In this document: positions 16,294 through 24,050 of the stretch, piece by piece
Position numbering within the stretch: the first letter of the stretch is position 1
Layout: each line of letters begins with the position of its first letter
Made by a program: the position numbers and the translations under genes
Source: an uncultured Saprospiraceae bacterium
GTDB lineage: Bacteria > Bacteroidota > Bacteroidia > Chitinophagales > Saprospiraceae
NCBI GenBank assembly: GCA_937921595.1
Contig: CAKZTD010000038.1
Location: forward strand, 1 to 41,593
Direction of reading: 5' to 3'
Length of the DNA stretch: 41,593 nucleotides
Notes under the pieces: generated by a model
Databases searched by the model: none
What the model was told of the DNA's origin: nothing
What the model saw: only the letters and a program-made list of their open reading frames with translations

Positions 16294-16851
16294 TTATCCC
16301 ACTCCCGGCATTCGATTCTCCTGAACCAAAGATCTCAAACGCTTTTTTGCTAAGATCAATTGTGATTTCGATGTATTGATACTAATTTCTAAAATTTCAG
16401 CAATCTCTCGATGTTTATAACCCTCGACTACATAGAGGTTGAAAACCGTTCGGTAACCTGTCGGTAATTTTTCAAGTAACTTCAAAATATCTTCGGCAGC
16501 TAAATGATCTTCCACAGTGATCTGTGATTTGATTTCAATATTGCTGATTTCGACGGTCATTTTAAAGTTATGTGCTTTTCGCAAAAACATCAAGGCTTCA
16601 TTGACCATTACTCTTCTCATCCAGCCTTCAAAACTACCACCACCGTGATACTGACTGATTTTGCTCATGATCTTATACATCCCTTCAATCATCACATCTT
16701 CTGCATCCTCTTGATTTCTTACATAACGGCGGCAGATACCCAGCATTTTCGCGGAGTAACGATCAAAAAGCAACTTCTGAGCTTTTCGCTCTTGCTGTTG
16801 GCAAGCCTGTATGAGGTCTTTTTCGTTCACGTAGGTAGTTTTCGGTATCAT
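16294..16851 (-). CDS. ECF RNA polymerase sigma factor
   Basis: The 185-residue sigma-70 family protein has region 2 (about 15-90, including RRYVRNQEDAEDVMIEG and SFEGWMRRVMVNEAL, the core-binding and -10 recognition parts) and region 4 (about 125-180, with LPTGYRTVFNLYVVEGYKH and the helix-turn-helix IAEILEISINTSKSQL). No region 1 or 3 is present, as expected for ECF factors. It would direct transcription of a specific regulon in response to an envelope signal. The downstream single-pass membrane gene is the likely antagonist. A perfect 14-bp palindrome sits 8 bases before the start codon. Confidence 0.9.
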   Translation of the reverse strand: MIPKTTYVNEKDLIQACQQQERKAQKLLFDRYSAKMLGICRRYVRNQEDAEDVMIEGMYKIMSKISQYHGGGSFEGWMRRVMVNEALMFLRKAHNFKMTVEISNIEIKSQITVEDHLAAEDILKLLEKLPTGYRTVFNLYVVEGYKHREIAEILEISINTSKSQLILAKKRLRSLVQENRMPGVG

Positions 16852-16859
16852 GGAAATTA

Positions 16860-16873
16860 CGTAATTAATTACG
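16860..16873. promoter_or_regulatory. Perfect 14-bp palindrome before the sigma gene
   Basis: CGTAATTAATTACG is its own reverse complement and begins 8 bases upstream of the sigma-factor ATG. It is a plausible operator for a dimeric regulator or for autoregulation, but this is inferred from symmetry and position only. Confidence 0.4.
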
Positions 16874-17106
16874 AAAATGTGTCAAATTTTATCATTCTAT
16901 TTTAACGACTTCTACACTAAAGATGTAGACATGAACTATTTTGGTGTGAATGATGTAAGAAAAGGTAATATTTTTTTTAGAGTAATATCTGGGACTAGTG
17001 CTTTGCATAGGTTCAGCCTAGGCCGAAATTGGAATGGCTAATGTTTGGCCTGTTTCGAACGAACTTGACCTACTCAGAAGGGGTTAGCTCGTTTTCCAGA
17101 ATTTCT

Positions 17107-17114
17107 TATCTTTG
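17107..17114 (+). promoter_or_regulatory. Promoter -7 box TATCTTTG
   Basis: Exact TAnnTTTG match, followed by GCGACC, giving a leader of about 75 bases for lysA. This would drive the lysA-phosphatase-valS operon. Confidence 0.5.
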
Positions 17115-17195
17115 CGACCATTAAAAAATATCACTCTAGCCAGATTAAAACCTAATTTATTAAAATCAAAATGCTAATGTTTTAAACACACTTCA

Positions 17196-18458
17196 ATGAA
17201 TTTAAAAAACGGAAATTACGAGTTAAGCAATGGCGTGAATTTACTTTCCCTTTGCGAGAAATATGATTGTCCATTATACGTCTATGATACGGCGATAATG
17301 AAACGTCAATATAAACGGTTGACCAATGCTTTCAAAGTGAAAAAGCTAAAAATCAATTATGCTTGTAAGGCATTGACTAATATTAATGTGCTTCGTTATT
17401 TTAAACAATTGGGTGCTGGTCTGGATACGGTTTCCATTCAGGAAGTACAGATGGGATTGAAAGCTGGTTTTGCTCCAGATGATATTATTTTTACACCAAA
17501 TTGTGTAAGCCTGGAAGAGATAGAACAAGCACTTGGATATGGTGTGAAAATCAATATTGATAATATAGAAATTCTTGAGCAATTCGGACATGTACATAAT
17601 GAGGTACCAGTTTGTATTCGAATCAATCCACATATCCTTGCCGGAGGTTCATCTAAAATATCAGTCGGACATATCGACTCTAAGTTTGGAATTTCGATTT
17701 ATCAATTGCCGCATGTATTGAGAGTGGTGGAAGCAACAGGTTTGACGGTTGAAGGAATACACATGCATACCGGATCTGATATTTTGGATTCAGAAGTTTT
17801 CTTACGAGGAGCAGAAATTTTATTCAATAGTGCAAAAGATTTTAAAGATTTAGAATACGTGGATTTTGGTTCTGGTTTCAAAGTGCCATACAAAGAAAAT
17901 GATATCGCAACCGATATCGAAGACCTTGGTGAAAAATTGACGGAGCGTTTCAATAATTTCTGCGAGGAATATGGAAAAGACCTGACCTTGATGTTTGAAC
18001 CGGGGAAATTCTTAGTCAGTGAATCAGGAGTTTTTATGGTCAATGTCAACGTGGTCAAACAAACAACGTCAATGGTTATTGCTGGTGTTGACTCTGGACA
18101 AAATCATTTGATTCGTCCTATGTTTTATAATGCGCATCACAACATTGTGAACATCTCAAACCCTGAAGCAAAACCAAGAATCTATACCGTTGTTGGATAC
18201 ATTTGTGAAACGGATACTTTTGGAATCAACCGAAAAATTTCTGAAATACGAGAAGGTGATGTACTTGCTTTTTATAATGCTGGTGCGTATTGTTTTTCAA
18301 TGGCCTCTAATTATAATTCACGATATCGTCCAGCTGAAGTTTTGGTTCATGAAGGAAAAGATTATCTGATTCGAAAAAGGGAAACGATCGAAGATCTGAT
18401 GCGCAATCAAGTGGAGGCGGGTATTTTTGAAGAGCATGTTGTGAATGAAAATAAATAA
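17196..18458 (+). CDS. lysA: Diaminopimelate decarboxylase LysA
   Basis: The 420-residue fold-type III PLP enzyme has the PLP lysine K58 in INYACKALTN, then IHMHTGSDI, the phosphate-binding FGSGFKVP loop, EPGKFLV, and CETDTFG with the catalytic cysteine. Near the C-terminus comes DVLAFYNAGAYCFSMASNYN. It removes CO2 from meso-diaminopimelate to give lysine, the last step of the pathway. Related decarboxylases (carboxynorspermidine, arginine) share the fold, but the motif spelling and length fit LysA best. It is the first gene of an operon; the phosphatase gene follows after 55 bases. Confidence 0.9.
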   Translation: MNLKNGNYELSNGVNLLSLCEKYDCPLYVYDTAIMKRQYKRLTNAFKVKKLKINYACKALTNINVLRYFKQLGAGLDTVSIQEVQMGLKAGFAPDDIIFTPNCVSLEEIEQALGYGVKINIDNIEILEQFGHVHNEVPVCIRINPHILAGGSSKISVGHIDSKFGISIYQLPHVLRVVEATGLTVEGIHMHTGSDILDSEVFLRGAEILFNSAKDFKDLEYVDFGSGFKVPYKENDIATDIEDLGEKLTERFNNFCEEYGKDLTLMFEPGKFLVSESGVFMVNVNVVKQTTSMVIAGVDSGQNHLIRPMFYNAHHNIVNISNPEAKPRIYTVVGYICETDTFGINRKISEIREGDVLAFYNAGAYCFSMASNYNSRYRPAEVLVHEGKDYLIRKRETIEDLMRNQVEAGIFEEHVVNENK

Positions 18459-18513
18459 TTTAAACCTAAGTTCAATTTAATAAAATAATCAATAACCCTC
18501 TACTAAAAAATAT

Positions 18514-19089
18514 ATGAAACAATTACTACTTTTTATTCTACTCTCTTTTACTGCCTTGAGTTGTTCCAAAAACTTAAACGGAAAAATGGTCAATGATCTC
18601 AACGATAAAGGAGTCATTGCTGCTGGAGGAAAGAGCATTTCGATTCCTGGCTATACCAAAGGTGATGCTGCGATTTTTTACCTGGTCAGACATGCAGAAA
18701 AAGAAGGTGGGAAAGATCCAAGTTTGACAGATGATGGAATGATTAGAGCAAAGAAATTGGGAAAGATGTTGGAAGATGTAAAATTGAGTACGATTTTTTC
18801 AACCAATTATAAAAGAACCATCTACACGGCTGCTCCAACTGCGGAGCTTCAGAAAATGGAAGTGGACAGTTATAATCCCAAAAAGCAATCTGAATTTTTG
18901 GACCCACTGCTTTCCCGTCAAGGAGAAAAGTTTTTAATTGTTGGGCATTCCAATTCAATCCCGAATTTATTGAACCTTTTTCAATCAAAAAAGGTATATG
19001 ATCATATCGATGAAAGTGTTTATGATAATCTTTTTATCGTCCTTTACAAAAGCGAAGAAGATTGTAAAATTATCGAATTGAAATATTAA
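18514..19089 (+). CDS. Histidine phosphatase superfamily lipoprotein
   Basis: The 191-residue protein has a lipobox ending at C17 (ALSC), then the histidine-phosphatase core: LVRHAEK (R59, H60) and the later VGHSNS (H145). The phosphohistidine and second catalytic histidine are both present. With a signal peptide it acts in the periplasm or at the membrane, probably as a phosphatase rather than a glycolytic mutase. The substrate cannot be inferred. It sits between lysA and valS with short gaps (55 and 27 bases), so it is probably co-transcribed with them, although no functional link is apparent. Confidence 0.82.
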   Translation: MKQLLLFILLSFTALSCSKNLNGKMVNDLNDKGVIAAGGKSISIPGYTKGDAAIFYLVRHAEKEGGKDPSLTDDGMIRAKKLGKMLEDVKLSTIFSTNYKRTIYTAAPTAELQKMEVDSYNPKKQSEFLDPLLSRQGEKFLIVGHSNSIPNLLNLFQSKKVYDHIDESVYDNLFIVLYKSEEDCKIIELKY

Positions 19090-19116
19090 TAAAAAAGAAT
19101 TTTAAAAAGATAAATA

Positions 19117-21837
19117 ATGAGTAATACTAAAGCCTACAATCCCAGTGAAACTGAAGCGAAGTGGTATGAGCATTGGATGAAAAACAATTATTTTCATTCG
19201 GAGCCAGATGATCGAGAAGCATTTTCGATCGTCATCCCTCCACCGAACGTTACGGGAGTGCTACACATGGGGCATATGCTTAATAATACTATTCAGGATA
19301 TTTTGATTCGAAAAGCGAGATTGGAAGGTAAGAATGCTTGTTGGGTTCCAGGAACGGATCATGCATCGATTGCTACCGAGGCCAAAGTCGTAAAGATGCT
19401 TCGTGAACGTGGAATCAAAAAAGGAGATCTTTCAAGAGATGAGTTTTTAGGATATGCTTTCGAATGGAAAGATAAATATGGCGGGATCATTTTAGATCAG
19501 CTAAAAAAACTAGGTGCTTCCTGTGATTGGGAACGGACCCGTTTTACGATGGAAGATAAATTGTCCGATGCCGTTCGAAAGGTTTTTGTTGATTTATTTA
19601 AAAAAGGAAAAGTCTATCGAAAACTTCGAATGACCAACTGGGATCCAGAAGCACTAACGGTACTTTCTGGAGAAGAGGTAATCCATACGGAAGAAAATGC
19701 TCAACTATCTTATATCCGTTACGACTTTGAAGATGGAACTGGTGAGGGAATAATCATTGCGACGCAAAGACCTGAAACGATTATGGCGGATGCGGCAATT
19801 GCGGTAAATCCGGATGATGAACGTTTCAACCATTTGATTGGTAAAAAAGTAATCATTCCTTTGATCAACCGTGCAATTCCAATCATCGGTGACAGCTATG
19901 TTGATATTGAATTTGGAACGGGTGCTTTGAAAATTACACCTGCTCATGATCCTAATGATAATGAAATAGGAACGAAACATAATCTTGAAGTAATTGATAT
20001 TTTAAATGCGAACGCAACGCTAAATGATAAGGCTCAAATCCTGATCGGACAAGATCGTTTCGAGGCTAGAAAAAATATTAAAAAATTATTAAAAGAATCT
20101 GGACATCTCGTAAAGACAGAAGATTATCGGACGAAGATAGGACGATCAGAACGAACAAATTCTGTTGTTGAACCACGTTTGACTTTGCAATGGTTTTTGG
20201 ATATGAAAGACTTTGCCGCTACGGCTTTGAAAGCTGTAGAAGACAAAGAAGTTACTTTTTATCCAGAGCATATGTGGAACATGTACTACAATTGGCTCAA
20301 TGAAGATAATGTAAAAGACTGGTGTATTTCTCGACAACTTTGGTGGGGACAACGAATTCCGGCTTGGTACATGGGGGATCATATTTTCGTTGCAGAAACA
20401 GCGGATGAAGCTTTGGCTCAAGCTCGTGAAAAAACAGGAAATCCTGATCTAAGTATCGATGATTTAAATCAAGATGAAGATGTAGTAGATACTTGGTTTT
20501 CTTCTTGGTTGTGGCCCATGTCCGTTTTTGATGGTTTTGAAAATCCGGAAGAATTAAAATATTATTATCCGACCAATGTACTCGTTACTGGATGGGACAT
20601 CATGTTCTTTTGGGTAGCTCGTATGATCATGGCTGGTTACGAATGGTCCGAAGATTTGATCGGAGAAGAACTTGCAAAAAGCAAAGGGATTCAACCTTTC
20701 AACGATGTTTATTTTACCGGAATGGTAAGAGATAATAAGCGTCGAAAAATGAGCAAGTCTTTGGGGAATTCTCCGGATGCTTTAGCATTGATCGAAAACT
20801 ACGGCGCGGATGGTGTACGTTTTGGAATGTTGAGTAGTGCCGCAGCTGGTAATGATATTGTCTTCGATGCACCTTTCGATAAAGATGCGAATGCGGTTTT
20901 AAATGAAAGTGCACTTTGTTTGCAAGGATCTAAGTTTTGTAATAAAATATGGAACGGTCTTAAGCTAATCAATAGCTGGGAAATTGTTGAAGAGCCAATC
21001 GATAAAGATACAGGCCTGATCAATAAATTGTCAGTAGAATGGTTGGAGCATAAAATGAATCAAACATTGACAGAATTAGAAGATAAGTTTAAAACCTATC
21101 GACTATCTGATGCTTTGATGACGCTTTATAATTTCATGTGGAATGATTTTTATGCTTTTTATATGGAAGCGATCAAACCGCCTTTTGGAAAACCAATCGA
21201 TCGGGAGACTTTAGATAAAACACTTTTTTATTATGAAAAATTGATGACGATACTTCATCCGTTTATGCCTTTTATTACGGAAGAAGTTTGGCATCAATTG
21301 AAAGAAAGAGCCGCAGGTGATGACTGTGTAATCAGTAAATATCCTGGAGCGGAATCTTTCGATCAAAGCATTCTTGATCGTTTTGAAAAAGTAAGAGATG
21401 TCATTTCGAAAGTTCACAATGTACGAGCGAAAAATAACATCAGTAAAAACGAAGCGCTTCCACTATTCATAGAAGAAAGTGAAAGTTCAAAAGCTTTATA
21501 TGCAACAGATGGTTTAGCTGCTATTGTTAAAAAAATGGCTAAGTTGACGGAAATGAATTTCACCAGCGAAGAGGTTCCAAGTAGTGTTTCCTTTTTGAGT
21601 GGAACGGAAAATTATTTCGTTGGGGTAAGCATCGAAGTTGATGTAGAAGCTGAACGTGCGAAAATTGAAGAGGAATTAAAACGTCTCGAAGGTTTTGTTA
21701 CTGGTGTAACTAAAAAGCTAAGTAATGAGCGTTTTGTAAATAATGCTCCTCCCGCAGTCGTTGCTAATGAACGAAAGAAGCAAGCGGATTCAGAAGCTAA
21801 GATTGCGATTTTAAAAGAGCAACTGAGCAAGCTGTAA
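19117..21837 (+). CDS. valS: Valyl-tRNA synthetase
   Basis: The 906-residue class Ia synthetase has the HIGH-type motif H50-M-G-H53 in NVTGVLHMGHMLNN, the CP1 editing domain (about 190-350), and the KMSKS loop (K544-S548) in RRKMSKSLGN. The anticodon-binding domain follows (about 650-790) and then the C-terminal coiled-coil arm (about 840-906). PPPNVTG, WVPGTDHASIATE and DVVDTWFSSWLWP are all diagnostic for ValRS. It charges tRNA-Val and edits mis-charged threonine. It is the last gene of the lysA operon and is followed by a strong intrinsic terminator. Confidence 0.97.
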   Translation: MSNTKAYNPSETEAKWYEHWMKNNYFHSEPDDREAFSIVIPPPNVTGVLHMGHMLNNTIQDILIRKARLEGKNACWVPGTDHASIATEAKVVKMLRERGIKKGDLSRDEFLGYAFEWKDKYGGIILDQLKKLGASCDWERTRFTMEDKLSDAVRKVFVDLFKKGKVYRKLRMTNWDPEALTVLSGEEVIHTEENAQLSYIRYDFEDGTGEGIIIATQRPETIMADAAIAVNPDDERFNHLIGKKVIIPLINRAIPIIGDSYVDIEFGTGALKITPAHDPNDNEIGTKHNLEVIDILNANATLNDKAQILIGQDRFEARKNIKKLLKESGHLVKTEDYRTKIGRSERTNSVVEPRLTLQWFLDMKDFAATALKAVEDKEVTFYPEHMWNMYYNWLNEDNVKDWCISRQLWWGQRIPAWYMGDHIFVAETADEALAQAREKTGNPDLSIDDLNQDEDVVDTWFSSWLWPMSVFDGFENPEELKYYYPTNVLVTGWDIMFFWVARMIMAGYEWSEDLIGEELAKSKGIQPFNDVYFTGMVRDNKRRKMSKSLGNSPDALALIENYGADGVRFGMLSSAAAGNDIVFDAPFDKDANAVLNESALCLQGSKFCNKIWNGLKLINSWEIVEEPIDKDTGLINKLSVEWLEHKMNQTLTELEDKFKTYRLSDALMTLYNFMWNDFYAFYMEAIKPPFGKPIDRETLDKTLFYYEKLMTILHPFMPFITEEVWHQLKERAAGDDCVISKYPGAESFDQSILDRFEKVRDVISKVHNVRAKNNISKNEALPLFIEESESSKALYATDGLAAIVKKMAKLTEMNFTSEEVPSSVSFLSGTENYFVGVSIEVDVEAERAKIEEELKRLEGFVTGVTKKLSNERFVNNAPPAVVANERKKQADSEAKIAILKEQLSKL

Positions 21838-21872
21838 GGGTAGGAGTTTTACCTCGTAATTTTACTAAAAGT

Positions 21873-21906
21873 AAAAGCCTCTCGGAAATTATTCCGAGAG
21901 GCTTTT
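21873..21906. terminator. Strong bidirectional terminator
   Basis: A perfect 15-bp stem (21873-21887 with 21892-21906) with a 4-base loop is flanked by T-tracts on both strands (TTTTTT on plus). It lies between valS and the convergent T9SS cargo gene and should stop both. Confidence 0.9.
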
Positions 21907-21943
21907 TTATTTAAGCTCAAAGCTTATAAAGTTTTAATTACAA

Positions 21944-23884
21944 TTACTTCGTTACAATAAAAGGAACTGTTTTATTTCCAATATTTGATACAAAGTGAAT
22001 GTAGTAAGAACCCGTTGCTAAATCACTTACATTATAGTTGAAAGTTTCTTTTTGAACATTATCATAGAAACGTTCTGAAACTACTTTTCCAGTAATGTCA
22101 ATGATTCTAACAATAGCATCGCTATGATTTTCTACTAAATCTAAATTCAATTCAATGTATGAATTTGCAGGATTTGGAGAAACCGAAATTTTGTTATCAT
22201 CCGTAAGAATATCTTTTACAGAAACAAATTCTAAAGCTTCACCTACACTCAATCTAAGGACTGGTGCAAAACCAAAACCATTAGACTCGATCGCTTCAAT
22301 TGCTAAAGGACCGTTGCTAAAAGAAGTAAATTCTGTTCTTTTTGATGCCATTAATGAATCCGTTCTCAAATCATGAGCACCATATTGATAGTCATCACTT
22401 ACTCTCGCTGTAAAGTTTACAACGTCATTCGTTTCATACTCAATCATTAAAACATAATTGGTGTTGTTTGATAATGGAATTGGTCCTACTTCTGTAGCTC
22501 CTGGAGCTAATAAAGGTACCGTAATCATATCGTCTGATGTGACCTGAGTACTATCCAAGAAATAAAGGTGAGTACCAATTACCGTACGCTCATCTGGGTC
22601 TAAATTAAGATCACCGTTCGTATCTTCATCCCAACGATATAAGTTAATCGTGAAAAATCGTTCATGCATCTCAGCAGGATTACCAACCATAAAAGTAGCA
22701 TATCGAGCATTCAAACCTTCACCATTTGGCATGTAAAAATTGTTGCCATATCCCCAGTTATGAGGTTGTGTAGCATCAGTCCAGTTACCATCACCCGGAG
22801 TTACATTTCGGGTAGGGCCATTTTCTTTTGCAAATAAAGTATCTGAAACAAAGAAGTCAAATGTTCTTGTATTATCTAAAATATCTGCATCCATAGAGTC
22901 CGCAGATATAGTATAAGTTCCGGTGTATGATTTTCCAACCGTTGCCTCTGGAGTGAAACCAGCACCTGCGAAAACTTGATTTTCAACAGTTACAAAAGGA
23001 TCAATAGAACCATATGCAAGATCTTCAGTTAGAAGTACAGCTGAAGTTGCATTATCTACTATTTGTACATTTAGATTAACATTGTTTTGAGTCGTAGAAC
23101 CTGAGTTTCTTACGTCTGCTAAAAATCCAAATTGCTCAATCTGAGAAGCAGGCGTATATGCATTTGGAGCAATTGCAAAGAAATCATTTACCGTTAAATC
23201 ATTTGCAGGAATAAACAGAGTTGTTGGATCAGCATCATAAAGTTCTACATCATCTAATAACCAGTAATACTCGTAGTTTCCAGTCCAAGACCAACGTAAG
23301 GTTACAGAAGGTTGGTTGGATGCAACAGACGAGATATCAATAAAAGCATAACCTGGATTAAAGGTCCATCTTGTTGTTCCTGGTACATTTCCTGACATAC
23401 CTGGAGCAATGTCAAAGATATTGAAAGGTGTCCAGTTCGTACCATCAATACTTACTTCTAGGATCGCATTATCCATAGTTGCCGTTGCCCAAACGCCCAA
23501 TAAAGATTCGAACTTCGCCCAAACTTCTGGTTGCCCGGAACAGTTAATCGGAGATGAAGTAAGTTGTGCAACATGATTAGCAGGAAGTGTTGCTAAAATA
23601 TCAGAATCAAAAAATACATGTCCCCCTCCTGATGTTGAAGTAAATACACCATCATGCTGACCATTATAAGTGGTCCAGTTTGGAATACATGGATTTCCTT
23701 CTGATGGATCACCACACCAGTCCCACATCGTATCATTTGTACTTGCATCATCGGTTGTCCATCCTGTCGGAAGTCCATCAGCGGTGAAATCTTCAGTATA
23801 AAAAGCGGTTTGTGCAGTTGCCATGTTAAAGGCAAAGATGGCAGCAAATGCCATCATCAAGTTTTTTGTAAAAGTTTTTTTCAT
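21944..23884 (-). CDS. Secreted T9SS cargo protein
   Basis: The 646-residue protein has a signal peptide (1-24, ending MATAQ), an N-terminal jelly-roll-like domain (about 28-215, with FYTEDFTADGLPTGWTTDD and WLLDDVELYD), a long beta-rich middle, and a T9SS type A domain (from about 570, VSPNPANSYIELNLDL). The middle region, from FFAIAPNAYTP onward, aligns residue by residue with the neighbouring 816-residue protein (FYAIAPNALTP), so the two are paralogues. The first domain resembles MAM/concanavalin-like modules that bind glycans or proteins. No catalytic motif was seen. It is probably displayed on the surface or secreted; its job is unknown. Confidence 0.8.
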   Translation of the reverse strand: MKKTFTKNLMMAFAAIFAFNMATAQTAFYTEDFTADGLPTGWTTDDASTNDTMWDWCGDPSEGNPCIPNWTTYNGQHDGVFTSTSGGGHVFFDSDILATLPANHVAQLTSSPINCSGQPEVWAKFESLLGVWATATMDNAILEVSIDGTNWTPFNIFDIAPGMSGNVPGTTRWTFNPGYAFIDISSVASNQPSVTLRWSWTGNYEYYWLLDDVELYDADPTTLFIPANDLTVNDFFAIAPNAYTPASQIEQFGFLADVRNSGSTTQNNVNLNVQIVDNATSAVLLTEDLAYGSIDPFVTVENQVFAGAGFTPEATVGKSYTGTYTISADSMDADILDNTRTFDFFVSDTLFAKENGPTRNVTPGDGNWTDATQPHNWGYGNNFYMPNGEGLNARYATFMVGNPAEMHERFFTINLYRWDEDTNGDLNLDPDERTVIGTHLYFLDSTQVTSDDMITVPLLAPGATEVGPIPLSNNTNYVLMIEYETNDVVNFTARVSDDYQYGAHDLRTDSLMASKRTEFTSFSNGPLAIEAIESNGFGFAPVLRLSVGEALEFVSVKDILTDDNKISVSPNPANSYIELNLDLVENHSDAIVRIIDITGKVVSERFYDNVQKETFNYNVSDLATGSYYIHFVSNIGNKTVPFIVTK

Positions 23885-23987
23885 TTTAAAAAAATTGTGA
23901 GTTGTTAATAAAACAAAGAGTCAAAAAGCCCTTAGAGAAAGGGTAGAAGTGAATCACGTGAAAAGCTTAGCTTGGAGGAGTTAAAGA

Positions 23988-24020
23988 TAAACCCTTCTGG
24001 AGATATTCCAGAAGGGTTTA
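23988..24020 (-). terminator. Terminator between the paralogous T9SS genes
   Basis: A perfect 14-bp stem (23988-24001 with 24007-24020) with a 5-base loop lies 31 bases after the stop of the larger paralogue. A T-rich run (TTTATCTTTAA) follows on the minus strand. Confidence 0.75.
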
Positions 24021-24050
24021 TTATAGGCCGTAGCCTTAAAGACATTTTGT

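Larger units (their letters stand above)
16852..17195. other. 344-base divergent spacer
   Basis: The spacer separates the sigma gene (minus) from lysA (plus). It contains the palindrome at 16860-16873, a short inverted repeat TCTACA/TGTAGA (16911-16929) and the lysA -7 box. No coding frame is convincing. Confidence 0.5.
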
